This document shows, piece after piece, positions 17,242-25,292 of a stretch of 64,000 nt of DNA. Origin of the DNA: Chryseobacterium gleum (GTDB taxonomy: Bacteria; Bacteroidota; Bacteroidia; Flavobacteriales; BACL11); contig CAMBDW010000005.1 in NCBI GenBank assembly GCA_945865535.1, positions 48,439 to 112,438 of the forward strand, written 5' to 3'. Every line of letters begins with the position of its first letter. Position 1 is the stretch's first letter. Both the position numbers and the translations under genes were made by a program. The notes beneath the pieces are model-generated. The model was not told where the DNA came from. It made no database searches and worked only from the letters and a program-made list of their open reading frames with translations.

Positions 17242-18535
17242 TAGTCACTTTTAAACGTTTAATTTTCCTCAAATCAGCAGATTCTACCACGATAGTAAAT
17301 GGAGTAATTTTATAAACAGTTCCAATCTTTGGAATATTTCCCTCTAACTCTAAAACCAAACCAGCTAAAGTATCATACTCTCCTTTTATTTTATCAAAAA
17401 AATCTATTTCTGCTTTTGTAATTTTTAAAAAATCATTTAATGATATTTTTCCTTCAAAAATATAATTATGCTCATCTAATTTCGAATACACATTATCATC
17501 AACATCAAACTCATCATTAATTTCTCCTACAATTTCTTCAAGTACATCTTCTAGAGTAACTAATCCTGAAGTTCCCCCATATTCATCAACTACAATTGCT
17601 AAATGATTCTTTTTAGCTTGGAATTCTTTTAATAAATCGTTAAGCATTTTGGTTTCAGGAATAAAATAGGGTGCTCTGCATAATTTTACCCAATCAAAAT
17701 CATTTTTTTCATTTAAATAGGGTATCAAATCCTTAATATATAAAATCCCCACTATCTTATCAATCCTCTTTTCAAAAACAGGTATTCTTGAATAACCAGA
17801 ACTTATAATAATTTTAAGCACCTGAGTGAAACTAGTCTTTTTATCAATTGCCGAAATAGCAACTCTTGATTTCATAATTTCCTTTACATCCGTATTTCCA
17901 AACTCAACAATTGATCTTAGTATCCTTTTTTCTTCTTCTTTATTTTCGTGGTCGATTATATCAAGAGCTTTTGAGATTTCCTCAATAGATATTGGTGTTT
18001 GTTTTGATACTAACTTCTTATTAATAAAATTTGTGGATGCAAGCAACAAATAACTTAAAGGATATACTGCTTTTTTCAATGAAATTAATACTTTATTCGT
18101 CCTTAATGAGAATGCAACGGCATTATTATTTGCATATACTTTTGGCATTATCTCGCCAAATAATAACAACAACCCAGTAATAATTACAACCTGAAATACA
18201 AATTCCAAGCTAGATCCTTCTGGAAACCAAATTGCTATAGAAGTGAGATAAGTAAATATCACAACAATTGCTACATTAATAAAATTGTTTGTAATTAGGA
18301 TTGTAGCTAAAAGTTCATTGGGATTTTGAAGAAGCTGGCGCGCATTATCATTATCCATTTTTTCCAATTCTGCTGAAGTTAAAGAAAAATAAGCTACTTC
18401 TGATGCCGATACAAATGCTGATGACATTAGCAAAAATACAATCGCTAATAAACTTAACAATATATTTACTCCAAATGGCTGGAGCTCTATACCACTAAAA
18501 ATTGACAATAAAACATTGACGGGGACCTCTTCCAA
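17228..18535 (-). CDS. gldE: Gliding motility-associated CNNM/CorC-type membrane protein GldE
   Basis: The 435-residue protein has an N-terminal DUF21 (CNNM) region with about four membrane segments, beginning after residue 20. A CBS pair follows (FTQVLKIIISSGYSRIPVFE; NDLLKEFQAKKNHLAIVVDEY), with the acidic GGTSGLVTLEDVLEEIVGEI loop, and then a C-terminal CorC/HlyC domain. It is identified as GldE rather than a generic CorC because it lies directly upstream of gldD and downstream of ssb. GldE is a partner of GldD. A second CorC-type protein without gld context is encoded at 58.2 kb. Confidence 0.9.
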   Translation of the reverse strand: MEEVPVNVLLSIFSGIELQPFGVNILLSLLAIVFLLMSSAFVSASEVAYFSLTSAELEKMDNDNARQLLQNPNELLATILITNNFINVAIVVIFTYLTSIAIWFPEGSSLEFVFQVVIITGLLLLFGEIMPKVYANNNAVAFSLRTNKVLISLKKAVYPLSYLLLASTNFINKKLVSKQTPISIEEISKALDIIDHENKEEEKRILRSIVEFGNTDVKEIMKSRVAISAIDKKTSFTQVLKIIISSGYSRIPVFEKRIDKIVGILYIKDLIPYLNEKNDFDWVKLCRAPYFIPETKMLNDLLKEFQAKKNHLAIVVDEYGGTSGLVTLEDVLEEIVGEINDEFDVDDNVYSKLDEHNYIFEGKISLNDFLKITKAEIDFFDKIKGEYDTLAGLVLELEGNIPKIGTVYKITPFTIVVESADLRKIKRLKVTIDEN

Positions 18536-18551
18536 TTACTTTAAATTTAAA

Positions 18552-18950
18552 TTAAAAGGGCAAGTCATCTTTTGGGTCTTCTGAATCAGAGTTATGTTCA
18601 ATCGTACCTTCTGATGATGATTTCCCTCCCAACATAGTCATATTTTCACCCAAAATTTCAGTACTATATCTTGTAACCCCTTCTTTATCTTCCCACTTTC
18701 TAGTTTTTATTTTTCCTTCAACATAGACACTGGCTCCTTTTTTAAGATATTTTTCAGCCACTTCAGCCAAACCTCTCCAAAGCACCACATTATGCCATTC
18801 TGTTTGGCTTACGCGCTCGCCTTCTTTATTCTTGTAATTCTCTGTTGTTGCTAATGAAAAATTAGCAACAGCAACACCATTATCTAAATACTTTACTTCA
18901 GGATCTTTTCCTAAATTTCCAACTAAAATAACTTTATTTACTCCCGCCAT
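18552..18950 (-). CDS. ssb: Single-stranded DNA-binding protein
   Basis: SSB binds single-stranded DNA at forks and repair sites. The OB-fold starts [19 protein letters not shown] and includes [20 protein letters not shown]. The protein ends in an acidic tail DPKDDLPF, the conserved partner-binding tip. I start it at 18950, giving 132 residues. The frame is open to 18992, but that extension lies upstream of the TATATTTG promoter box at 18980-18987 and does not resemble SSB. The gene opens the ssb-gldE-gldD-EamA unit and follows mutY. Confidence 0.95.
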   Translation of the reverse strand: MAGVNKVILVGNLGKDPEVKYLDNGVAVANFSLATTENYKNKEGERVSQTEWHNVVLWRGLAEVAEKYLKKGASVYVEGKIKTRKWEDKEGVTRYSTEILGENMTMLGGKSSSEGTIEHNSDSEDPKDDLPF

Positions 18951-18979
18951 ATCTAATTTTTTTTGAATTATACTTGGAA

Positions 18980-18987
18980 CAAATATA
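18980..18987 (-). promoter_or_regulatory. -7 promoter element of ssb
   Basis: The minus strand reads TATATTTG in the short gap after the mutY stop codon, 29 nt before the ssb ATG. It fixes the SSB start. Confidence 0.6.
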
Positions 18988-18995
18988 CACAATTT

Positions 18996-20039
18996 CTAAA
19001 TGATATTATGCGCTGCTAAAAATTTGTCGGTAAGTCTTGAAACAGGATAATTCTTAAGTTTTGATTTTTTTACAAAAGAATAATTTTCAAACTCAACTTC
19101 TTTAACATGTACTGTCCAAAATTGCGCATAAATATGCTGATGTGATAATTTATGAAGAAATCTTTCTGAAACTGACTCTATTTTATAATGTTTATTTTTA
19201 AAAAAATCAATCCACTCATTAGATGAGATAACTTCTTTCTCAGATTTTTTAGTTGAGTACTCTAAAAAAGGAAATTCATACAATCCTTTCCAAATTCCCT
19301 CATTTCTTTTTCCTAAAATTACACCATCCTCATTTTGTACTAATAGGTAATTTAAAAACCTTTTTTTAATTTTTAGTTTCTTGTACTTAACTGGAAATTT
19401 CTCCATACTATTTGTGTTGTAAGCAACACATTCAGAAATAAAAGGACAGGAATTGCATTTTGGCGACTTAGGAGTACATTGCAGAGCACCAAATTCCATA
19501 ATTGCTTGATTGTGCAAAGCAGGATTTTTAGTATCCAATAAATTTTGAGCTAGTAATTGATATTTTTTTTTGCCTAAAGTGATATCAAAAGGAATCTCAA
19601 TACCAAAAACTCTACTTAAAACTCTAATAACATTGCCGTCAACAACAGCATATGGCAATCCAAAAGAAAATGAAGCGATTGCTCCAGCAGTATAAGTACC
19701 TACTCCTTTTAATTTTAAAATATCATTATACGTTTTAGGAAAAATCCCGTTATAATATTGGGAAACATATTTAGCGCTAAAGTGCAAGTTTCTAGCTCTA
19801 GAATAATACCCCAATCCTTGCCATAATTTTAATACTTTATCTTCTTTAGCTTTTGCTAAATCAGTAACTGTAGGAAATGCTTTAGTAAATTTTAAATAAT
19901 AAGGTAGGCCTTGTTCAACTCTTGTTTGTTGAAGAATAATTTCAGAAAGCCAAATGAAATAAGGATTATGTGTATTTCTCCAAGGCAAATCTCTTTTATA
20001 AAAAGAGTACCATTGCAACAATATTCCACTAAAATTCAT
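18996..20039 (-). CDS. mutY: A/G-specific adenine DNA glycosylase
   Basis: MutY removes adenine mispaired with 8-oxoguanine. The HhH-GPD core includes the catalytic Glu at 33 (SEIILQQTRVEQ), the hairpin LKGVGTYTAGA at 110-120 and the catalytic Asp at 134 (VVDGNVIRVLSR). The iron-sulfur cluster ligands are C188, C195, C198 and C204, with the expected C-x6-C-x2-C-x5-C spacing. A C-terminal NUDIX-like domain for 8-oxoG recognition occupies about residues 225-340. At 347 residues it is complete. It is divergent from the HU-like gene and lies just upstream of ssb, a common flavobacterial order. Confidence 0.95.
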   Translation of the reverse strand: MNFSGILLQWYSFYKRDLPWRNTHNPYFIWLSEIILQQTRVEQGLPYYLKFTKAFPTVTDLAKAKEDKVLKLWQGLGYYSRARNLHFSAKYVSQYYNGIFPKTYNDILKLKGVGTYTAGAIASFSFGLPYAVVDGNVIRVLSRVFGIEIPFDITLGKKKYQLLAQNLLDTKNPALHNQAIMEFGALQCTPKSPKCNSCPFISECVAYNTNSMEKFPVKYKKLKIKKRFLNYLLVQNEDGVILGKRNEGIWKGLYEFPFLEYSTKKSEKEVISSNEWIDFFKNKHYKIESVSERFLHKLSHQHIYAQFWTVHVKEVEFENYSFVKKSKLKNYPVSRLTDKFLAAHNII

Positions 20040-20111
20040 AACTTACTGATAAATAGTATTGTACAAAAATTAAAAAATAAACACTACTTGCTGTAGAGCA
20101 AATTATTTTAA

Positions 20112-20119
20112 TATATTTG
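20112..20119 (+). promoter_or_regulatory. -7 promoter element of the HU-like gene
   Basis: TATATTTG matches TAnnTTTG, 43 nt before the ATG at 20163. Confidence 0.55.
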
Positions 20120-20162
20120 CGGCTCAAAATTAATCAAGAAATTAAAATAATAAAGTAAAGAA

Positions 20163-20447
20163 ATGACAAAAGCAGAACTTGTTAGTAAAATAGCAGAAAA
20201 GACCGGAGTTGAAAAATTAACAACTCTAGCAATAGTAGAATCAATGATGAATGAAATTAAAAAATCTATATCAGCAAATGAAGCTGTATTCTTAAGAGGT
20301 TTTGGTACCTTCAAAGCAAAAAAGAGAGCTGAAAAAACGGGTAGAAATATAAAGAAAAATACAACTATCATTATTCCAGCACATAATATCCCTGCTTTTA
20401 AGCCAGCAAAAGTTTTTGTTGAAGAAATAAAAAAGAATTTAAAATAA
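20163..20447 (+). CDS. HU/IHF-family DNA-binding protein
   Basis: The 94-residue basic protein has the HU/IHF fold: an N-terminal helix pair (MTKAELVSKIAEKTG), a core VFLRGFGTFKAKKRAEKTGRN, an extended beta arm and the C-terminal IPAFKPAKVF helix. It should bind and bend DNA as a dimer. The tip of the arm is divergent (KKNTTIIIPAHN instead of a canonical RNP motif context), so I do not assign an HU or IHF subtype. It lies upstream of a tiny basic peptide gene and rng, all on the plus strand. Confidence 0.9.
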   Translation: MTKAELVSKIAEKTGVEKLTTLAIVESMMNEIKKSISANEAVFLRGFGTFKAKKRAEKTGRNIKKNTTIIIPAHNIPAFKPAKVFVEEIKKNLK

Positions 20448-20478
20448 ACTTTTTTTATAAAAGTTATAAATATAAAGC

Positions 20479-20568
20479 ATGGCAGGAGCTAAAAAAAAGA
20501 AAAGATTAAAAATTGCTACTCACAAACGTAAGAAGCGCTCAAGGAAAGATAGACATAAAACTAAATAA
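20479..20568 (+). CDS. 29-residue highly basic peptide (ribosomal-protein-like)
   Basis: A short frame with ATG at 20479 and TAA at 20566 encodes 29 residues. About half are Lys or Arg, and blocks such as KKKKRLKIATHKRKKRSRK alternate with His. The composition and spacing look like a tiny RNA-binding or ribosomal protein rather than chance. It sits 31 bp after the HU-like gene, with a 7-bp inverted repeat (AACTTTT/AAAAGTT, 20447-20465) in the gap, and 38 bp before rng. I believe similar tiny basic proteins occur next to rng in other Bacteroidota, but I cannot verify this here. Confidence 0.6.
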   Translation: MAGAKKKKRLKIATHKRKKRSRKDRHKTK

Positions 20569-20606
20569 AATTTAGTTTATAACTAGATTTCTTTAACGAA
20601 AACGCC

Positions 20607-22142
20607 ATGAAATACGATCTAATAATCGACTCAAGGCCTTCTGAAGTAGTAATTGCTCTTTTACGTGATGAACTTCTTATAGAACTTCATAAAGAAAAGC
20701 ACGATAATAATTTTTCAGTAGGTGATATCTATCTAGGAAAAGTCAAAAAACTGAATCCTGGGCTAAATGCTGCATTTGTAAGTGTTGGTTATGAAAAAGA
20801 TGGTTTTTTACATTATTTAGATTTAGGCCAACAATTCAATTGCCTTAAAAAATTTACCAGACAAGCAATTGATAACAAACTCAATACTGCATCATTAAAA
20901 AATTTTAAAAAGGAAGCAGTCCTTAATAAAAATGGGGTAATTACTGATGCTCTAAAAGGAGGAGATTTAATTTTAACTCAAATCTCAAAAGAACCAATTT
21001 CTACCAAAGGACCAAGATTAACAACTGAAATCTCAATTGCAGGAAGGTATATGATATTAATTCCTTTCTCTGATAAAGTCTCCATTTCCCAAAAAATTGA
21101 AGATCCTGAAGAGCAGAAAAGATTAAAACAGCTAGTTAGAAGTATAAAGCCCCAAGGGTTTGGAGTGATTATTAGAACAGTTGCCATAGGTAAAAAAGTA
21201 GCTGAGCTAGATCAAGATTTAAAAAATCTATATAAAAAATGGCAAGGAATTAGCAAAAAACTAAAAGATGCTGAGCCAAATACCAGAATTCATGGTGAGC
21301 TAAACAAAGCATCTGTAATACTTAGAGATTTATTAAATGCAGAATTTAATAGCATTTATGTTAATAATGCTGAACTTCAAATAGAATTACAAGAATATCT
21401 ATCAAGCATAGCACCAGACAAAGAAAAGATTGTAAAATTGCATACGAAAAACACACCAATCTTTCAAGAGTTTAATGTTACCAAACAAATAAAAGGGGCG
21501 TTTGGCAAAAATGTAACCATGAAAAAAGGAACCTATCTTGTTATTGAACATACGGAAGCTTTACACGTTATTGATGTCAATAGCGGCAAGAAAGTAGATG
21601 CAAAAAAAGACCAAGAAGAAAATGCTATTGCTGTAAATCTTGAGGCTGCTGAAGAAGTAGCAAGACAATTACGCCTTAGAGACATGGGAGGAATCATTGT
21701 TGTTGATTTCATTGATATGAAACAAGAGAAAAACAGAATCCTCTTAACCGAAAAATTGAAAGAGGCAATGAAGACAGACAAGGCAAAGCACAATATACTT
21801 CCTCCTACAAAATTTGGTCTAGTACAAATAACTAGACAAAGAGTTAGGCCTGAAATGAATATCGATACTCAGGAAAATTGTCCAATGTGTTCTGGAAATG
21901 GAAAAATAGAATCTAGCTTACTATTAATTGATCAAATAGAGACAAAAATTCATAATCTAAGCGAAAGTGAAAAAGACATGATTCACATTTCCACACATCC
22001 ATTTGTCGCTTCTTACATCAACAAAAAAGAGGGATGGTTTTCATCTTCTATCAGCAAAGAGTGGAGCAGGAAATTCGGAAGAAAAATACTTGTTACTGGA
22101 GATGAAAGACTTCATCTTTTACAATACTTAGTAGTAAAATAG
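20607..22142 (+). CDS. rng: Ribonuclease G/E family protein
   Basis: This is an endoribonuclease of the RNase G/E family that processes rRNA precursors and starts mRNA decay. It has an N-terminal S1-like domain (residues 37 to about 130: GDIYLGKVKKLNPGLNAAF), an RNase-H-like region and the DNase-I-like catalytic core. The two metal-binding aspartates are D323 (HVIDVNSGK) and D367 (GGIIVVDFID). The zinc-link is CPMC at 425-428. There is no RNase-E-type scaffold extension, so the 511-residue length favours RNase G. It ends 1 bp before the convergent MFS gene, with no recognisable terminator between them. Confidence 0.93.
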   Translation: MKYDLIIDSRPSEVVIALLRDELLIELHKEKHDNNFSVGDIYLGKVKKLNPGLNAAFVSVGYEKDGFLHYLDLGQQFNCLKKFTRQAIDNKLNTASLKNFKKEAVLNKNGVITDALKGGDLILTQISKEPISTKGPRLTTEISIAGRYMILIPFSDKVSISQKIEDPEEQKRLKQLVRSIKPQGFGVIIRTVAIGKKVAELDQDLKNLYKKWQGISKKLKDAEPNTRIHGELNKASVILRDLLNAEFNSIYVNNAELQIELQEYLSSIAPDKEKIVKLHTKNTPIFQEFNVTKQIKGAFGKNVTMKKGTYLVIEHTEALHVIDVNSGKKVDAKKDQEENAIAVNLEAAEEVARQLRLRDMGGIIVVDFIDMKQEKNRILLTEKLKEAMKTDKAKHNILPPTKFGLVQITRQRVRPEMNIDTQENCPMCSGNGKIESSLLLIDQIETKIHNLSESEKDMIHISTHPFVASYINKKEGWFSSSISKEWSRKFGRKILVTGDERLHLLQYLVVK

Positions 22143-22143
22143 C

Positions 22144-23418
22144 CTAATTTCTTTCAGCAGTTACTATCCTTTTATACCAAATTATTAGTGGTATAACTAC
22201 TAATAACATCATTACTAAGCCTACTAAATATCCAAATCTGATATTACTCTCTATTTGAAAAAATGGCAATGTAAAAATGCCTATCAATAACATTCTTACA
22301 ACAATATTTAAAGTATTGAAAACAGAATTTGTTCTGCCAATCAAGTTATTAGGAACGTGATTAAAAAGATAGGTGGTTCTCAATATTCGAACACCAGCAT
22401 TAGTAATTCCTATCAGAAAATTACCCAAAAAGAATAGCCACAAAATATCATAAATAGCCATCAGATAGAAAGCGAATGAGGCCACTATCATTAGAATTAT
22501 TACTCCAATAACAGTATTCATTTTTTTAAACAACCTTAAAATCATCAAACCTGAAAACATAGCTCCAAATGCATAGTAAATTTCAGCAGAAGCAAAAACA
22601 TTACCATCCATCTCTAAAAAATTATTTACATAAGAAGGTAATAGAACATGAATCTCTACAAGTGCAAAAGCAAAAAGCATATAAGATGCTAAACCAAAAA
22701 CAAAAATAATAGGATAATCTTGTAAATATTTAAAACCACCTTTTAATCTCTCAAACAGCCCTTCAGTATGCCTTTTATCTTTTGAAATGGGAGTATATTT
22801 CATGTACATGAAAATAAAAATTACAACTAAATAAGTTATTGCATCCATTAAAAAAACCTCATGTATATCCCAAGCTTTAATATCAAATGGCAAGTTAAAA
22901 TTTAAACCAGCTATTTCCAATCTGTTATTTTTCGTTCCTGTAAGCAATAAAGCTGCAAAAGCACCTGCCAAAACAGAAGTTGCCTGCCCCTGAACTTCAA
23001 TATAAGAATTTAGTTTTCCGTAATTTTTGGGCTCAGTAATTTCTTGTCCAAAAGCATATAGATTAGGAAAATGAATATTGTAGTTAAATATAGTGATTCC
23101 AAAAACTAAAATCACTAAAAAATCAGTTAAGGGAGCTATTTGAAAACCATATAAAGCTATACTCCCAATACTTAGCCCGCACACTATATTAATCACAATA
23201 AATAGATTTTTTCTAGAGTACCTATCAATTAAGGTGCCAGCATAAATCCCCCAAAAAAGTGTTAAAAAAGTAATAATCAGGTATGAATTTGCAAAAAAGT
23301 CTGGTCGAGAAACAATTTTGACAAAATACCAGGGTATGGCCACCATACTTATGCCTTGGGCAATCCCCGAAATAATATTTGCTAAAAAAAGAAGGGAAAT
23401 TGCTTGTCTATTTTTCAC
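22144..23418 (-). CDS. MFS transporter, probable exporter
   Basis: A 424-residue protein with about twelve membrane segments. It contains FWGIYAGTLIDRYSRKNLFI in loop 2-3, a form of the MFS motif A (G-x-L-x-D-R-x-x-R). A longer cytoplasmic segment rich in charged residues lies between the halves. This resembles MFS_3/enterobactin-exporter-like proteins, but the substrate is unknown. The start codon appears to be GTG at 23418-23416, because no ATG lies between it and the -7 box TACTTTTG at 23424-23431. That places the start codon 5 nt from the box (leaderless). It is divergent from recX. Confidence 0.75.
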   Translation of the reverse strand: MKNRQAISLLFLANIISGIAQGISMVAIPWYFVKIVSRPDFFANSYLIITFLTLFWGIYAGTLIDRYSRKNLFIVINIVCGLSIGSIALYGFQIAPLTDFLVILVFGITIFNYNIHFPNLYAFGQEITEPKNYGKLNSYIEVQGQATSVLAGAFAALLLTGTKNNRLEIAGLNFNLPFDIKAWDIHEVFLMDAITYLVVIFIFMYMKYTPISKDKRHTEGLFERLKGGFKYLQDYPIIFVFGLASYMLFAFALVEIHVLLPSYVNNFLEMDGNVFASAEIYYAFGAMFSGLMILRLFKKMNTVIGVIILMIVASFAFYLMAIYDILWLFFLGNFLIGITNAGVRILRTTYLFNHVPNNLIGRTNSVFNTLNIVVRMLLIGIFTLPFFQIESNIRFGYLVGLVMMLLVVIPLIIWYKRIVTAERN

Positions 23419-23423
23419 TGAGG

Positions 23424-23431
23424 CAAAAGTA
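23424..23431 (-). promoter_or_regulatory. -7 promoter element of the MFS gene at 22144-23418
   Basis: The minus strand reads TACTTTTG and ends 5 nt before the GTG start. It forms a divergent pair with the recX box at 23452-23459. Confidence 0.55.
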
Positions 23432-23451
23432 GTATTTAAATTGAGAAATTG

Positions 23452-23459
23452 TATTTTTG
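23452..23459 (+). promoter_or_regulatory. -7 promoter element of recX
   Basis: TATTTTTG ends 4 nt before the recX ATG at 23464, so the transcript is expected to begin at the start codon. Confidence 0.55.
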
Positions 23460-23463
23460 AGTG

Positions 23464-23937
23464 ATGCCCAATAAAAGAGTTTACGATATTAAAATTGCTA
23501 TTGAACGGCTAAGAAATTATTGCGCATTGCAAGATAAATGTCAATGGGATGTAATCCAAAAAATGCAAGAATGGGGTTTGCTTAAAATTTCCCAAGATCA
23601 TATCTTAGAGCTACTTATTGAGGAAAAATATGTTGATGAAGAGCGATATTCACGCTCATTTTGTAGAGGCAAATTCAGAATAAAAAAATGGGGGAAAATA
23701 AAAATAACTAACGAACTGAAAAAAAAATACATTTCTGAAGTATGCATAACTAAAGGACTTGAAGAAATTAACGATTCTGAATATCAAGAAGAATTAGACA
23801 AACAATATCATAAAAAGAACGAGACCCTAAAAGAAAAAAATAAGTTCATAAAAAAGAAAAAAATAGCTGTCTATTTAATATCTAAAGGTTATGAAAGTAA
23901 TTTGGTTTGGGATAAGTTAAGAGAGTTAAAAGAATAA
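23464..23937 (+). CDS. recX: Regulatory protein RecX
   Basis: RecX binds RecA filaments and limits recombination. The protein is built of three-helix repeats. The most conserved part is LIEEKYVDEERYSRSFCRGKFRIKKWGKIKI, of which YVDEERYSRSF and KWGKIKI are family marks. The C-terminal repeat includes KKIAVYLISKGY. It has 157 residues from ATG 23464, and the GTG immediately before it is an alternative start. The protein is very rich in lysine. The prfB promoter box starts 2 bp after the recX stop, so the two genes can be expressed separately. Confidence 0.85.
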   Translation: MPNKRVYDIKIAIERLRNYCALQDKCQWDVIQKMQEWGLLKISQDHILELLIEEKYVDEERYSRSFCRGKFRIKKWGKIKITNELKKKYISEVCITKGLEEINDSEYQEELDKQYHKKNETLKEKNKFIKKKKIAVYLISKGYESNLVWDKLRELKE

Positions 23938-23938
23938 G

Positions 23939-23946
23939 TATTTTTG
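23939..23946 (+). promoter_or_regulatory. -7 promoter element of prfB
   Basis: TATTTTTG begins 2 bp after the recX stop and ends 4 nt before the prfB ATG, predicting a leaderless prfB mRNA. Confidence 0.55.
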
Positions 23947-23950
23947 CAAT

Positions 23951-25027
23951 ATGGTAACAAAAGAGCACTTAAAAACTTTAGTATCTAGACGTGATGAATT
24001 GTATAAATTCCTTAACATTTTAACTAAACAAACACAAGCCGATTCTCTTGAAAAAACCACACAATCAGCAGATTTTTGGGAAAAGTCAAAAGAAGCAGAA
24101 GTAATTTTAAAACAATTAAGTGCTCTTAAAATCTGGTTAAACGCTTACAATTTAGTTACACATAATATAGATGAGCTTCAGGTGCTACTTGAACTTAGTG
24201 CAGAAGAAAACGAACTTGAATTACAATTAAAAGCTACAATTACATCAATTGAAGATTTAGAGTTTAAAAATATGCTTAGCGCTGAGGAAGATAATTTATC
24301 AGCAGTTATGATGATAACCCCAGGAGCGGGAGGCACTGAAAGCCAAGATTGGGCAGAAATGATTATGCGAATGTATCTGATGTGGGGCGAAAAAAACCAC
24401 TACAAGATAAAAACCCTAGATGTTCAAAAGGCTGAGCCAGTTGGGATTAAATCAATAACATTAGAGTTTGAAGGCGATTTTGCTTTTGGTCATTTAAAAG
24501 GTGAAAATGGAGTTCATAGATTAGTTAGAATATCCCCATTTGATTCCAATGCTAAACGCCATACTTCATTTGCATCAGTATTTGTTTATCCTTTGGCTGA
24601 TGATAGTATTGAAATCATTATAGACTCTTCTGATATTAGCTGGGATACTTTCAGATCTAGTGGTCCTGGGGGGCAAGGTGTAAACAAAACCGAATCGGCT
24701 GTTAGATTAAAACATGCCCCAACAGGAATTACAATTGAAAATTCAGAATCAAGATCTCAATTAGAAAATAAAGCAAAAGCAATACAGCTATTAAAGTCAC
24801 AGCTTTATGAATTAGAAATACGAAAAATACAAGCGGAAAAAGACAAACTTAATAAAACTAAGAAAAAAATAGAATGGGGATCTCAAATAAGAAATTATGT
24901 ACTTCACCCCTATAAAATGGTAAAAGATTTAAGGACAAATCATGAAAGCTCAAACCCTAATGCTGTTTTAGATGGAGAAATAAACCCTTTCATCAAATCA
25001 TATTTGATGGAATTTGGCCAAAAATAA
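23951..25027 (+). CDS. prfB: Peptide chain release factor 2
   Basis: RF2 terminates translation at UGA and UAA. The SPF recognition tripeptide is at 195-197 and the catalytic GGQ at 240-242 in SSGPGGQGVNKTESAVRL. The protein has 358 residues, the usual length. The gene is a single open frame. The programmed +1 frameshift of many prfB genes (CUU UGA C near codon 25) is absent, and at the corresponding place the sequence is CTT AAC (codons 21-22). Autoregulation by frameshifting is therefore lost here. Transcription should begin at the start codon, from the box at 23939-23946. Confidence 0.95.
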   Translation: MVTKEHLKTLVSRRDELYKFLNILTKQTQADSLEKTTQSADFWEKSKEAEVILKQLSALKIWLNAYNLVTHNIDELQVLLELSAEENELELQLKATITSIEDLEFKNMLSAEEDNLSAVMMITPGAGGTESQDWAEMIMRMYLMWGEKNHYKIKTLDVQKAEPVGIKSITLEFEGDFAFGHLKGENGVHRLVRISPFDSNAKRHTSFASVFVYPLADDSIEIIIDSSDISWDTFRSSGPGGQGVNKTESAVRLKHAPTGITIENSESRSQLENKAKAIQLLKSQLYELEIRKIQAEKDKLNKTKKKIEWGSQIRNYVLHPYKMVKDLRTNHESSNPNAVLDGEINPFIKSYLMEFGQK

Positions 25028-25091
25028 AAAGCAATTGTGAAAATTAAAAAAGAATTAATAGAAAAGCAGATATCCAGAGAATGGACTAGAT

Positions 25092-25235
25092 TTATTTAGG
25101 AATTTGATCATTGTTCAATTTTCCTTCCTTATACCAAACATAAATAAAATATGGAATAATACTTGAAAGAAAAAGAAGACACCAAAAAGCCATTAAAAAA
25201 ACAAAAACAAAGATTAAAAAGCCTAGAAATTTCAT
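25092..25235 (-). CDS. Small membrane peptide of 47 residues, unknown
   Basis: An ATG-started frame on the minus strand encodes 47 residues. Residues 3 to about 36 are almost entirely hydrophobic and aromatic (FLGFLIFVFVFLMAFWCLLF and further). They are followed by a short polar tail YKEGKLNNDQIPK. This is a plausible single-pass or hairpin membrane peptide. It lies alone between prfB and fumC and is divergent from fumC. I recognise no family, and AT-rich DNA yields such frames by chance. Confidence 0.4.
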   Translation of the reverse strand: MKFLGFLIFVFVFLMAFWCLLFLSSIIPYFIYVWYKEGKLNNDQIPK

Positions 25236-25241
25236 AATTAG

Positions 25242-25249
25242 TAATTTTG
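25242..25249 (+). promoter_or_regulatory. -7 promoter element of fumC
   Basis: TAATTTTG matches TAnnTTTG, 43 nt before the fumC ATG. It lies 7 bp from the start of the divergent 47-residue frame. Confidence 0.5.
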
Positions 25250-25292
25250 CACAAAGAAACAACAAGAAAAAAGAATATCAAAACATTTTAAG

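Noticed and set aside
18951..18992. Longer SSB from an ATG at 18992
   Set aside because: The extension lies across the promoter box at 18980-18987 and does not resemble SSB. MAGVNKV is a normal SSB start.
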